This document shows, in pieces, positions 54,440 to 63,691 of a stretch of DNA of 64,000 bases. Position 1 is the stretch's first letter. Every line of letters begins with the position of its first letter. A program made the translations under genes and the position numbers. The DNA is from Parasphingorhabdus litoris DSM 22379 (GTDB lineage: Bacteria > Pseudomonadota > Alphaproteobacteria > Sphingomonadales > Sphingomonadaceae): NCBI RefSeq assembly GCF_020906275.1, contig NZ_CP086727.1:3279001-3343000 (forward strand), in the 5' to 3' direction. The notes beneath the pieces were generated by a model. The model ran no database searches. It had not been told where the DNA came from and was given only the letters and a program-made list of their open reading frames with translations.

Positions 54440-55699
54440 CTATTTCAGCCAGTCAGGCACATGCTCTGCGGCCATGATGGTCGCTGGTTCTATCCGCTCC
54501 GCCACCACGGCATATTTATCGCCATCGACCAGCACCTCGGGAACCAGTGGGCGGCTATTATAAGTATTGGCCATAGTCGCTCCATAAGCGCCCGCTGTTC
54601 GGAAGATTCCGAGGTCATCAGTCTGCACCCGATCGACTTCCCGTTCCTTCGCGAAGATATCACTACTCTCGCAAATCGGACCGACAATCGATGCGGTCAT
54701 GGTGTCACCAGTTGGTTGGACGGCTTCAAAATGGTGCCATGCATCATAAATGGCAGGCCGCATCAGATCATTCATCGCGGCATCGACAATCACAAAGTCG
54801 CTGTTCACGCCTGGCTTGATCCGAATGACCTGCGTCATCATCACACCGCTATTGCCCGCAATCACGCGGCCCGGTTCGAACATCAATGTCACGTCCCAAC
54901 CCTTGGTCACGCGCGCGACCATAGCACCGTAGTCAGCTGGGCTGGGCGGATTTTCTTCAGGCTTATAGGGTACGCCGAGACCGCCGCCTAGATCGACATG
55001 CGTTATTTCATGACCCGCAGCGCGTAGATCGCTGACCAATTGCCCCATGCGCGCGTAGCATTTTTCAAGCGGATCGAGTTTTTGCAACTGACTACCGATA
55101 TGCACTGCAACACCGCGCAGGTTAAGGCCTTCCAGCTTGGACAGCCGCGCAAAGATATCAGGCGCAACGTCAATTGCGACGCCGAATTTATTTTCCGCTT
55201 TACCTGTCGAGATTTTCGCATGCGTGCCCGCGTCGACATCGGGATTGACGCGCAGGGTGGCCGAGGCTTTTTCACCGCGCGCCGCGGCAATTTCCGCCAA
55301 CATCTGGCCTTCTTCTTCAGACTCGAGGTTGAATTGGCCAATCGCTTTGTCGAGGCCGAGCGTGAGTTCGGCGCGGCTTTTGCCAACGCCCGAAAACACG
55401 ATATCTTCAGCCTTCATACCTGCTGCCAGAGCACGCTGCAGTTCACCGCCGGAAACCACGTCGGCCCCATAGCCCTGATTGGCAAGAATTTTCAGCACCG
55501 CAAGATTAGGATTGGATTTCACTGCAAAGGCCAGATGGACCTTGCCAGCATCTTTTAACCCCTCCCGAAATACGCGAGCATGACGCTCCAGCGTGGCGCG
55601 GGAATAGACATAGACCGGTGTACCGATCTGGTCGGCAATATCGGGAAGCGCAACATCTTCGGCATGCAGCACGCCATCTTTAAGTTGGAAATGGTCCAT
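54440..55699 (-). CDS. lysA: Diaminopimelate decarboxylase
   Basis: PLP enzyme for the last step of lysine synthesis, 419 residues. The PLP lysine is in F-A-V-K-S-N-P near residue 61, the glycine-rich phosphate site in D-L-G-G-G-L-G near 229, and the substrate Cys in C-E-S-S-D-I-F near 342. It follows lptM in the common alphaproteobacterial order argH - lptM - lysA. Confidence 0.95.
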   Translation of the reverse strand: MDHFQLKDGVLHAEDVALPDIADQIGTPVYVYSRATLERHARVFREGLKDAGKVHLAFAVKSNPNLAVLKILANQGYGADVVSGGELQRALAAGMKAEDIVFSGVGKSRAELTLGLDKAIGQFNLESEEEGQMLAEIAAARGEKASATLRVNPDVDAGTHAKISTGKAENKFGVAIDVAPDIFARLSKLEGLNLRGVAVHIGSQLQKLDPLEKCYARMGQLVSDLRAAGHEITHVDLGGGLGVPYKPEENPPSPADYGAMVARVTKGWDVTLMFEPGRVIAGNSGVMMTQVIRIKPGVNSDFVIVDAAMNDLMRPAIYDAWHHFEAVQPTGDTMTASIVGPICESSDIFAKEREVDRVQTDDLGIFRTAGAYGATMANTYNSRPLVPEVLVDGDKYAVVAERIEPATIMAAEHVPDWLK

Positions 55700-55740
55700 C
55701 GAATGGGGCTTTCAGAATGTTAAAAAGGAGGAATTCGGGT

Positions 55741-55989
55741 TTAGCCGGGCGGCGGCAGGTCAAATTTGTCATCCTGTCGTTTCTCCGACCGGCGGAGCAA
55801 TTCGTCGCTACGTTCCGGCTGTGCCTGCGTGGACGGAATCAACAATTCCTCACCCGTTGGTTTTTCAGCTTCGCCATAGACAGCGGGCGGAAGCGATTGC
55901 CCCTTGGGCGGCTCCAGCGCGCCGCGATTACCGCAGGCAGATAATATCACCAGGGCTGTCAGAGCCGCAATTTTTCCAAAATAGTTCAT
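55741..55989 (-). CDS. lptM: Small lipoprotein LptM
   Basis: The 82-residue protein has a signal peptide ending in L-S-A-C (Cys at residue 19). The next residues, [10 protein letters not shown], are the LptM (YifL) signature; LptM helps the LptD/E lipopolysaccharide translocon mature. The rest is low-complexity and charged. It overlaps the argH stop by four bases, the usual genomic position. Confidence 0.85.
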   Translation of the reverse strand: MNYFGKIAALTALVILSACGNRGALEPPKGQSLPPAVYGEAEKPTGEELLIPSTQAQPERSDELLRRSEKRQDDKFDLPPPG

Positions 55990-57356
55990 AAGCGATTCGT
56001 CTGTTCCAGTTCTGCGATCCGCTGTCTTACCTGCTCCGGCGCGGTTCCGCCATAGCTGGTCCGACTTGCTACCGATCCTTCGACGCTTAAATCCGGCATA
56101 TCATGGCCTTCCACTCGGGCATCAATGGCGGTGAGGTCGGCAGGCGCCAAGTCCGCAAGGCCGCACCCGCGCTCTTCGCACAGTTTAACCGCAGCACCGG
56201 TAACATGATGGGCTTCCCGGAACGGAATATTGACATCCCGTACCAACCAGTCGGCCAGATCGGTTGCGGTCGAGAATCCGCTATCGGCAGCAGCCCGCAT
56301 CTTTTCAGGGACGAAGGTGACGCTCTCGATGATACCGGTCATCGCAGCGAGCGAGAGACCCAGCAAGTCATGCGCCTCAAATACGGGCGGCTTGTCGTCC
56401 TGCATATCCTTGGAATAGGCGAGCGGCAGGCCCTTCATCGTCACCATGAGCGCATTGAGGCAGCCGACAATCCGCCCGGCATGGCCGCGCACGAGCTCAG
56501 CTGCATCAGGATTGCGTTTTTGCGGCATGATTGAGCTGCCGGTGGACCATTGGTCGGACAATTTCACAAAGCCAAAGGGTTGAGATGCCCAGATTATGAT
56601 TTCTTCAGCTAGTCGCGACAGGTGCAGGGCGGTTTGTGATGCCGCCATCAAATAATCTAGCGCAAAGTCACGGTCTGAAACACTGTCCATAGAATTGGCT
56701 GTCGCGGAACCGAAGTCCAGAGCCTCTGCAGTCATTTGCCGGTCATTGGGAAAACCTGTTCCGGCGAGCGCAGCGGCACCCAATGGACACTCATCCAGAC
56801 GCTTCTTGGCGGCCCAAAGCCGGCTGCTGTCCCTCGCAAACATCTCATAATAAGCGAGCAGATGGTGCCCCATGGTAATCGGCTGCGCCACCTGCAAATG
56901 GGTAAAGCCGGGCATGATTGTGTCGGCCTGTTCCTTGGCCCGCGCAATTAGAGCCTCCCGCAAACTCCAAAGGCCGTCGGATACATCGTCCATGGCATCC
57001 CGCACCCACAGGCGAAAGGATGTCGCGACCTGATCATTGCGCGAACGGGCGGTGTGCAGGCGTCCAGCAACGGGACCAACAATCTCGGTCAACCGCGCCT
57101 CGATCGTCATGTGAATATCTTCAAGGTCCAGATTTTCAGGAACGCCGCCTGTTTCATATTCCTCAGCAATCTGATTGAGGCCTTCGATGATCTTCGTCGC
57201 GTCTTCCGCCTCGACAATGCCTTTTTGGGAAAGCATCTCGACATGGGCGAGTGATGCGCGGATATCTTGACGCCATAATTTCTTGTCGAACGGGATAGAC
57301 GCGTTTATCTCGCGCATGATTGATGAAGGGCCATCGGCAAATCTGCCGCCCCACAT
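55986..57356 (-). CDS. argH: Argininosuccinate lyase
   Basis: Splits argininosuccinate into arginine and fumarate. From ATG 57356 the protein has 456 residues and starts M-W-G-G-R-F; some homologues have about ten residues before this, so an upstream GTG (57440) is possible but would overlap the divergent thioredoxin-like gene. The fumarase-family signature [10 protein letters not shown] is near residue 278, and T-A-R-S-R-N-D-Q near 107-114 binds substrate. The promoter lies within 31 bases of the divergent gene's start. Confidence 0.94.
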   Translation of the reverse strand: MWGGRFADGPSSIMREINASIPFDKKLWRQDIRASLAHVEMLSQKGIVEAEDATKIIEGLNQIAEEYETGGVPENLDLEDIHMTIEARLTEIVGPVAGRLHTARSRNDQVATSFRLWVRDAMDDVSDGLWSLREALIARAKEQADTIMPGFTHLQVAQPITMGHHLLAYYEMFARDSSRLWAAKKRLDECPLGAAALAGTGFPNDRQMTAEALDFGSATANSMDSVSDRDFALDYLMAASQTALHLSRLAEEIIIWASQPFGFVKLSDQWSTGSSIMPQKRNPDAAELVRGHAGRIVGCLNALMVTMKGLPLAYSKDMQDDKPPVFEAHDLLGLSLAAMTGIIESVTFVPEKMRAAADSGFSTATDLADWLVRDVNIPFREAHHVTGAAVKLCEERGCGLADLAPADLTAIDARVEGHDMPDLSVEGSVASRTSYGGTAPEQVRQRIAELEQTNRL

Positions 57357-57387
57357 TGTATTAGAACTCTGGCTGTTGGAATTTGAT

Positions 57388-57978
57388 GTGCGATTAGTGA
57401 TTCGATTTTTCCTGTTTCTGTGCCTGCCAGTGATGCTCACCGGTTGCGATAAGCAATCTGATGCAGGGGAGCAAGACTATGTTGATCCGGTGGGCGGTGA
57501 AGTCATCGAAGGTAAAGAAGGGCTCGTGGGCCATCTTTATATCGGCAAACGCGGAGAGCCGATGGTTGATACGCCGTTTAAGGATCCTGATGGCAATATG
57601 GTCCGTCTGTCCGATTTCATTGGCAAGCCAGTTCTGGTCAACATCTGGGCAACGTGGTGTGCCCCATGTGTGGTGGAAATGCCAATGCTCGACAAACTGG
57701 CTGCTCGTGAAAAAAACAGGCTGAAAGTACTGGTTGTATCGCAGGATATCCAAGGCGCAGAGAAAGTAGAACCGTTCTTTGCTAAGGCGGATTTCAACGA
57801 ACTAGAGGCTTATACCGATCAAGAAAATGGGCTCAGCTTTGGATTCGGATCCGGCCTGATGCCAACCACCGTACTCTATGATGCGGAAGGCAAAGAAGTT
57901 TGGCGGGTTATTGGTGCAATGGACTGGGATGGTGCGCGCGCTGCGGCGCTGATGGAAGAAACATTGGCCGGAAGTTGA
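57388..57978 (+). CDS. TlpA-like thioredoxin-fold lipoprotein
   Basis: The 196-residue protein starts at GTG 57388 with TTGGA upstream. A signal peptide with lipobox L-T-G-C (Cys about residue 20) precedes a thioredoxin domain (about 60-190). The redox motif W-C-A-P-C is near residues 90-94 and the cis-Pro in L-M-P-T-T near 160. It probably reduces periplasmic disulfides, for example in cytochrome c maturation. It is divergent from argH. Confidence 0.92.
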   Translation: MRLVIRFFLFLCLPVMLTGCDKQSDAGEQDYVDPVGGEVIEGKEGLVGHLYIGKRGEPMVDTPFKDPDGNMVRLSDFIGKPVLVNIWATWCAPCVVEMPMLDKLAAREKNRLKVLVVSQDIQGAEKVEPFFAKADFNELEAYTDQENGLSFGFGSGLMPTTVLYDAEGKEVWRVIGAMDWDGARAAALMEETLAGS

Positions 57979-58008
57979 TTGGGCTGGCGTTCTAAGAAAA
58001 ACCAAAAA

Positions 58009-58084
<76 letters not shown>

Positions 58085-58602
58085 TTACATAGGTCAGCCC
58101 CATGAAGTGTTCGGGGCCATTGCCAAATCATGAGGGCTTTGGCAAGCATCTTTCCGCAGGCTTTTCCAAAATATCGGAATATCGACGATTTTTCTCCGAC
58201 GGCCCTGCCCAGCAATGTAACATAATGCAAAACCCAAGGTGCAACCGCGATTCGCAGCATATGCCTTATTATCCACAGAATATTAGTGTATTAAATCAAT
58301 TGCTTAGTTCGATTATTGGATTTTTCCACAGGTTGCCGCTGTCAATCTAATTATTTCATTTTTTTTACACACACGGCCTTGCTCGACTCGTTCCGACACG
58401 CTTACTAAGAGACATCGGCTGGTGGCCACGGATTCGAAAATTCTGGCCTCTATGACATTGAAAAAAGCATCGTTGAAAAGTGTTTTCAACATCGGGTTTT
58501 CTGTACCTTGCGGTTCCTTTGGCTGGGAACCCATTGGGAAGTACAGAAATTTTCTGGTCGGTGAGCGGTCCTGCAATGACGCGGGTGGAGATAATTCGGG
58601 GG
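58085..58602. other. AT-rich region upstream of dnaA
   Basis: This 518-base gap holds the dnaA promoter and one perfect DnaA box, with a near-match to a second (separate entry). It has AT-rich tracts (58353-58370). Short frames here look non-coding. It could be a dnaA control region rather than an origin, since no cluster of boxes was seen. Confidence 0.6.
58269..58330. promoter_or_regulatory. DnaA box and near-match upstream of dnaA
   Basis: TTATCCACA at 58269-58277 is a perfect consensus DnaA box, and TTTTCCACA at 58322-58330 differs by one base. Their position, about 270-330 bases upstream of the dnaA start, suits autoregulation of dnaA. Two sites are too few to claim an origin. Confidence 0.6.
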
Positions 58603-60078
58603 ATGTTAGTGGTACAAGAATCGGAAAAAGTGGGCGCCCATATAGCCAGCGAGGCAGCAACAGTTAGCGTGGATAATTCCGTTGTAAACAATGGCAATTT
58701 GGCAAAACAGGATGATGTAGCTTCGCAACTAACAGATGCATGGAAAACCATCTGCTCCGGTTTGCGCCGTGATCTTGGTGCTCAGATTTTTGGTCAATGG
58801 ATCAAGCCCATCAAACTTGCACGCTTTGATGCTGACAATGGCGATTTGCAGCTGCTACTGCCCTCTGAATTTGCTGCCAATTGGGTTCGTGAACGTTATG
58901 CAGAACGCCTTACTCTTGCGTGGAAAGCCCATTGTTCTGACGTAAGGAGTATTAGTTTCGCCGCCAAGGCGGGAGCCGCGCGGATCGCACAGGTCAAACA
59001 GGTCAGTGATATTCCACCCCTTCATGGTTCCACCGCGCCCAATGGTGGAAAATTCCAACCTGATCTTGATCCGCGCATGACGTTTGACGAGTTTATCGCC
59101 GGACCCAGTAATGTTCTGGCACAAAATGCGGCGCAGCGTATGGCAGCGGCGGAAAAACCACTTTTCAATCCGCTCTATCTGCAATCGTCTACGGGGCAGG
59201 GCAAAACCCATTTGATACATGCTATTGGACATGCCTATCAGGCTGAATGTCCGGCTGCACGTGTCATTTACATGTCGGCCGAACGGTTCATGATCGAATT
59301 TGTTTCAGCCATGCGTCGCAACGAGGCGATGGAATTCAAGGCCGCTCTTCGGGAAGCCGACCTTTTGATGATCGATGATATTCAATTTATCGTCGGCAAG
59401 AATTCGACCCAAGAAGAATTTCTTCATACCGTCGATTCGCTGATCAGCCGTGGCAAACGCGTTGTCGTTGCTGCTGATCGTCCACCGCAGGCTTTGGATG
59501 GAGTGGATCAGCGGCTCCTGTCGCGACTTTCGATGGGGCTGGTCGCAGACATTCAATCTGCCGACTTGGAATTGCGCCGAGACATCCTGAACCACAGGCT
59601 CTCCAGCATGCCGCATCAACAGGTGTCAGAAGATGTGGTCGAGTTTCTCGCTCGTACGATCAGTCGCAACTTGCGGGAATTGGAAGGCGGCCTGAACAAG
59701 CTCCTCGCTTATGCGCAGCTGACCGGGCGGCCGATTACCAAGGAACTGGCCGAAGAACAATTGTCAGACATTTTAAGTGCTTGCCGCCGCCGAATTACGA
59801 TTGACGAAATCCAACGCACTGTCTGCGAATATTACCGCCTCGACCGCAATGAAATGTCTTCCAAACGCCGGGCCCGTGCCGTAGCGCGACCGCGACAGGT
59901 CGCCATGTATCTTGCCAAGGTAATGACTCCGCGCAGCTATCCCGAAATCGGCCGTAAATTTGGTGGTCGCGATCATAGCACCGTCATTCATGCGGTGAAA
60001 CTGGTCGAGCAGTTACGGGGTGAAGATACTGAGATGGACAATGATGTCCGGATGCTGCTTCGTCAGCTGGAAAGCTGA
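58603..60078 (+). CDS. dnaA: Chromosomal replication initiator DnaA
   Basis: AAA+ protein that opens the origin. I take ATG 58603 (491 residues, GGAG 12 bases upstream); ATG 58576 is an alternative, and an extension to 58480 looks like leader. Domain I (about residues 30-100) has D-A-W-K-T-I-C-S-G-L. The Walker A is T-G-Q-G-K-T-H near 206-212, the Walker B M-I-D-D-I-Q-F near 262, and the C-terminal DNA-binding signature G-G-R-D-H-S-T-V near 456-463. It is followed by a bidirectional-looking terminator. Confidence 0.96.
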   Translation: MLVVQESEKVGAHIASEAATVSVDNSVVNNGNLAKQDDVASQLTDAWKTICSGLRRDLGAQIFGQWIKPIKLARFDADNGDLQLLLPSEFAANWVRERYAERLTLAWKAHCSDVRSISFAAKAGAARIAQVKQVSDIPPLHGSTAPNGGKFQPDLDPRMTFDEFIAGPSNVLAQNAAQRMAAAEKPLFNPLYLQSSTGQGKTHLIHAIGHAYQAECPAARVIYMSAERFMIEFVSAMRRNEAMEFKAALREADLLMIDDIQFIVGKNSTQEEFLHTVDSLISRGKRVVVAADRPPQALDGVDQRLLSRLSMGLVADIQSADLELRRDILNHRLSSMPHQQVSEDVVEFLARTISRNLRELEGGLNKLLAYAQLTGRPITKELAEEQLSDILSACRRRITIDEIQRTVCEYYRLDRNEMSSKRRARAVARPRQVAMYLAKVMTPRSYPEIGRKFGGRDHSTVIHAVKLVEQLRGEDTEMDNDVRMLLRQLES

Positions 60079-60105
60079 AACAGCTGCGATCAGTCACAAT
60101 ATAGT

Positions 60106-60149
60106 CAATAAAAAGGCCATCTCGGAACGCACCGAGATGGTCTTTTTTA
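60106..60149. terminator. Terminator between dnaA and the DUF4136 gene
   Basis: CCATCTCGG (60117-60125) pairs with CCGAGATGG (60132-60140) around AACGCA, with TCTTTTTT on the right and AATAAAAA on the left. It can stop transcription from both sides, fitting the convergent dnaA and DUF4136 genes. Confidence 0.85.
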
Positions 60150-60173
60150 TTTGCCCCTATCTGCTGTTTCGAG

Positions 60174-60845
60174 TTACTTTTTCTCAGGCGCAATCGAAAT
60201 GCGAACGCGTTCGCCGTTGCTGCCTGGGAAGTCGGTGAACATGGCCTCAACCAGATTCGGAACGAGATAGGTTAGATTTTTCGACCTTGAGCGGGCTTCT
60301 GCCTTGCCTTCAAACAAACGCTCACCGTCAACTTGCCGGTCGATCTTCAGATCAAGCTCGGAGGTATAAACCGTGAAACTGCGGACGCTGCCATAGCCTG
60401 AGAATCCATGACCGCCAAACAGGAACGGGTCATAAAAGCCCAATCGATAGCGATGACGACCGTAGAAGCCGCGACGATGATAGCCTCGGAAACCTGTTGC
60501 AAAAAAAGGATCATAGTCGGAAACCACTTTTTCACGGCCATTGTCCACGTCGTAATCCATGCTGACGATTAACTGTGCAGCCGCCGGATCATCGCTGCGC
60601 TGATAGCCAAGATCGGACATTCGCTGTTCAACCAGTGCGGCATATTGGCTGAATTCCAGACCGCCAGAAAGTTCAGGATCGGACGCTACCACAGCAAAAC
60701 TTTGTCCCTGTGCAGGTGGCAAGGCTTCAAATCGCTGTACATCAGCCCGGAAAGGACTTGCACAAGCACCCAGCGCCAGGAAGGCGACGGGCGCAAGAAT
60801 TTTCAATTTCAGATGTTTTGAATTTTTTGATCGAGACGTTTTCAT
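60174..60845 (-). CDS. DUF4136 lipoprotein
   Basis: The 223-residue protein starts at the inner ATG (60845), with AAGGA six bases upstream. The signal peptide ends in a lipobox L-G-A-C (Cys about 26). The mature part begins with F-E-A-L-P-P near residue 37 and has D-Y-D-V-D and Y-R-G-Y-H-R-R-G-F-Y-G segments (Gly/Tyr/Arg-rich), then V-Y-T-S-E-L-D-L-K-I-D and the final F-P-G-S-N-G. This matches the DUF4136 family of envelope lipoproteins, whose function is unknown. Confidence 0.82.
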   Translation of the reverse strand: MKTSRSKNSKHLKLKILAPVAFLALGACASPFRADVQRFEALPPAQGQSFAVVASDPELSGGLEFSQYAALVEQRMSDLGYQRSDDPAAAQLIVSMDYDVDNGREKVVSDYDPFFATGFRGYHRRGFYGRHRYRLGFYDPFLFGGHGFSGYGSVRSFTVYTSELDLKIDRQVDGERLFEGKAEARSRSKNLTYLVPNLVEAMFTDFPGSNGERVRISIAPEKK

Positions 60846-61237
60846 CGTCATTCCTTCAACTTGCCCGCCATCTTCTTCATATAATAAGATTATCATGCTG
60901 AACCACCATTGAACGATAAAATAGTGCGGCTCGTCGATAAATTTCAATGGCACCTTGTTGTTTTTTGACGAAAATTTCTGTTTTGGATAGGAGAGATAAG
61001 TATAAAAGCGTATATTTTACAAATATATACAGAATCACAGCACTTGGACCGATCTCTAATAGTCCGACAAAACAGACCATTAAACTTTAGCAGACTAGAA
61101 TATTCAGTAAGATATGCGAATCGACAAAAAAAACATCGATTTACATATTGATACAAATAGCAGACAGCCTCTAATCAATGCTATGTCATACACCAGAGCC
61201 TTACAAACCGACAATTTCAGAAAAGTAATTTATCACT
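60846..61237. other. AT-rich gap between divergent genes
   Basis: 392 bases, markedly AT-rich, hold the promoters of the divergent DUF4136 gene and the receiver-like regulator. Short frames here have no ribosome sites. I see no repeat or RNA gene. Confidence 0.55.
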
Positions 61238-62248
61238 ATGGATGAAAACATACAGGACGACATTTGGGGCGGCCAGATTCTATTAGTCTCCGATGATCCG
61301 CAACTGCGGGCACTTTACGTCCATGCTATTGAATTGCTGGGCGGTAGATGTACGCCGCTACCTGTCAATTTTGCCGATGATGATCTCACCGATCGTATGA
61401 ATGTCGCGGCAATCGTCGTCCAAATTACCGAATGGGATAGCGCCCAGCAATCTGCGTTGGAGCGAATTGAACAGTTTTGTGAGGCATCAAGCCTGCCGAT
61501 GCTGATCAGGACCAACCTCGATTTGCTGGATACGGTTTTGGTGGCAGTCGACTATCCCCATGTCGAACATTTGCTCAGCGATAGCGTTGCAGAGCTGTTT
61601 GTATCGTTGGAGCATCGAACGCAGCGTCCGATCAGCAGCCTGTTCGCAGACAGAGATGAAATTGACCTGGCTGATCTGAAAAAGATCTCAGCCGATGTAG
61701 AGCGTATAGCAAGAGCATTGGTCAAATTGTCAGGCCCACAACAACCTTCTGGTGGGCGCCAGCCGATTAGTAGCCCTTTCCTTGAAGGCCAAACAAAGCT
61801 CGCTGATTCTCCTATTGGCTTCAAAGCCGGATCATCCGCCGACTTGCAAGGACGCGAAACTGATCATCGATCAGAAGGTGCGACAGAGGCCCCCACAAGC
61901 CATATTTCGGCTGAAGAAGTCCGCGGTTTGATTCGTGCTCGCCGATTGCGCGACCAATATTTTGAAGCGGAGTTGTTTGCTGATCCAGCATGGGACATGC
62001 TGCTAGACCTTATGGCAGCGCAACTGGAAGGGACTAAAGTTGCGGTTTCAAGCCTCTGTATCGCAGCTGCCGTGCCGCCAACGACGGCGCTGCGGTGGAT
62101 TAAAACCATGACCGAAGAAGGTGTCTTTCTTCGCAAAGCGGACAAAAAAGACGGGCGCCGGATTTTTATCGAACTCAGTGACGAAGCGGCAGCGGGCATG
62201 ATCAGGATTTTTGACTTGGTACGTCATGAAGGATTGATGCTGATCTGA
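61238..62248 (+). CDS. Receiver-like / winged-helix regulator, unknown
   Basis: The 336-residue protein has an N-terminal alpha/beta domain (about 10-125) resembling a receiver (I-L-L-V-S-D-D-P-Q-L-R near 14-24), but with a weak phosphorylation-site pattern. A helical and Pro/Gly/Ser-rich linker (about 140-225) follows. The C-terminal winged-helix DNA-binding domain (about 228-330) has S-S-L-C-I-A-A-A-V-P-P-T-T-A-L-R-W-I as recognition region and K-D-G-R-R-I-F-I as wing. The latter resembles MarR-like proteins common near cell-cycle genes in sphingomonads. Targets are unknown; adjacency to dnaA and rpsT is suggestive only. Confidence 0.7.
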   Translation: MDENIQDDIWGGQILLVSDDPQLRALYVHAIELLGGRCTPLPVNFADDDLTDRMNVAAIVVQITEWDSAQQSALERIEQFCEASSLPMLIRTNLDLLDTVLVAVDYPHVEHLLSDSVAELFVSLEHRTQRPISSLFADRDEIDLADLKKISADVERIARALVKLSGPQQPSGGRQPISSPFLEGQTKLADSPIGFKAGSSADLQGRETDHRSEGATEAPTSHISAEEVRGLIRARRLRDQYFEAELFADPAWDMLLDLMAAQLEGTKVAVSSLCIAAAVPPTTALRWIKTMTEEGVFLRKADKKDGRRIFIELSDEAAAGMIRIFDLVRHEGLMLI

Positions 62249-62263
62249 TTCGCACAAAAGAAA

Positions 62264-62285
62264 ACCCGCCAGTGATCGGGCGGGT
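62264..62285 (-). terminator. Terminator of rpsT
   Basis: ACCCGCC (62264-62270) pairs with GGCGGGT (62279-62285). Read on the - strand the hairpin is followed by TTTCTTTTG, so it ends rpsT. The + strand regulator gene, 16 bases to the left, may also be stopped here, though its T-tract is weak. Confidence 0.75.
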
Positions 62286-62327
62286 AATTCTTGTTCAAAC
62301 TATCTGTCTGGCCCAGACCAGAACTGC

Positions 62328-62591
62328 TTATCCCAGTGCAGCAACCCGTTTTGTCAGACGGCTGAATTTCCGTGAGGCAGTATTCTTGTGGAACACTCCG
62401 CGTGCAACACCGCGTGCCAATTCGGGCTGAACAGCGGCAAGAGCGGTAGCCGCAGCGGCTTTGTCGCCGGCTTCCAAAGCGGCTTCAACAGATTTGATCT
62501 TCGTGCGAATCTGGCTCACACGGTTCTTATTGATAACCGTACGGCGCGCGTTGCGACGGATACGTTTCTTTGCTTGCGGCGTATTAGCCAT
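62328..62591 (-). CDS. rpsT: 30S ribosomal protein S20
   Basis: Binds 16S rRNA in the small subunit. The 87-residue, Lys/Ala-rich protein starts [14 protein letters not shown] and holds [13 protein letters not shown] near residues 67-79, both diagnostic. It lies downstream of mutM on the same strand. Confidence 0.96.
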   Translation of the reverse strand: MANTPQAKKRIRRNARRTVINKNRVSQIRTKIKSVEAALEAGDKAAAATALAAVQPELARGVARGVFHKNTASRKFSRLTKRVAALG

Positions 62592-62718
62592 GAAATTTCC
62601 TCAAAACTGAAATGCTGGGAAGCCGTCGATTACATATGCAATCTCGGCTCAGGTCGGCGGTCATTAGCTTCCCAGATGATTCCCGTCAATAGCTTAGTCA
62701 AACAAGTGCAAATCAGCC

Positions 62719-63531
62719 CTAACGCTGACATTTCCGACAATAAAAGGTCGAGCGACCACTATCAACCTTGCGCACCACAGGCGCCCCACAAGCACAATCT
62801 TCGCCCTCCCGGCCATAAACCAGCCAATCCTTCGAAAAATAGCCCAATTCTCCGTCAGGTTGGGCAAAATCCCGCAAAGATGAACCGCCAGCGGCAATCG
62901 CTGCTTCCAATACTGCTTTGATCGCCTTCACCAATTTGTCATAGCGCGGTTTTGATATGCTCTTGCCCATCCGGCTTGGCGATATTCCGGCCATATGCAA
63001 AGCTTCGCAGACATAAATATTGCCGAGCCCCGCGACATTGCGCTGATCGAGCAGCAACTGTTTGATCGGTGCCTTGCGGTCTTTTGTTGCTGCTTTCAAA
63101 TAAGTGCCGTTAAAAGCCTCGCTTAGCGGCTCCGGGCCCATAGCAGCGAACGGTCCAAATAGCTCCACTTCATCGGCTCGAATCAGGTCGAGAGAACCGA
63201 AACGACGCGGATCATTAAGCACCAATCGCCGATTTTCTTCAGTTTCCAGCAACAGATGGTCGTGCTTTTCCAACTCCACCGGATCAATCCGCCAACGGCC
63301 AGACATGCCTAGGTGAAATATCATGACATCACCGCGATCGGTCTCGATTAAGCCGTATTTGGCGCGCCGCGACAGTTGCGTGACCCGTGCGCCCGTCATC
63401 CGCTGGCGCAGATCAGCGGGGATTGAACGGCGCAGATCAGCGCGGCGCGGCTCGACCAGGGTCAGCCTGTTCCCTTCCAGTACGGGCCGCAAACCGGCGA
63501 CCGTAGTTTCCACTTCTGGCAGTTCTGGCAT
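62719..63531 (-). CDS. mutM: Formamidopyrimidine-DNA glycosylase (Fpg/MutM)
   Basis: Removes 8-oxoguanine from DNA and cleaves the abasic site. The 270-residue protein begins M-P-E-L-P-E with the catalytic Pro at position 2 and Glu at 3. A helix-two-turn-helix segment follows the middle, and a C-terminal zinc finger (C-A-C near 247-249 and C-R-K-C near 265-268) ends the protein. It is divergent from ubiE with about 160 bases between. Confidence 0.96.
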   Translation of the reverse strand: MPELPEVETTVAGLRPVLEGNRLTLVEPRRADLRRSIPADLRQRMTGARVTQLSRRAKYGLIETDRGDVMIFHLGMSGRWRIDPVELEKHDHLLLETEENRRLVLNDPRRFGSLDLIRADEVELFGPFAAMGPEPLSEAFNGTYLKAATKDRKAPIKQLLLDQRNVAGLGNIYVCEALHMAGISPSRMGKSISKPRYDKLVKAIKAVLEAAIAAGGSSLRDFAQPDGELGYFSKDWLVYGREGEDCACGAPVVRKVDSGRSTFYCRKCQR

Positions 63532-63691
63532 CAGGCCCCTCTAATTATCGTAACATCGCTCTGTGCAGCAGCTACAGGGTGATTGCAGTGCTGCCAAGCG
63601 TCGTCTAATGCTTGTCATTCTAAACCCCTCTACATCGATTCTGCCATGTCGTTTTCGGGGGTCTAAATCCAAGGGCTTGAGCAACCAGATT

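Noticed and set aside
58085-58602. Chromosomal origin
   Set aside because: Only one perfect DnaA box and one near-match were found, which suits dnaA autoregulation more than an origin.
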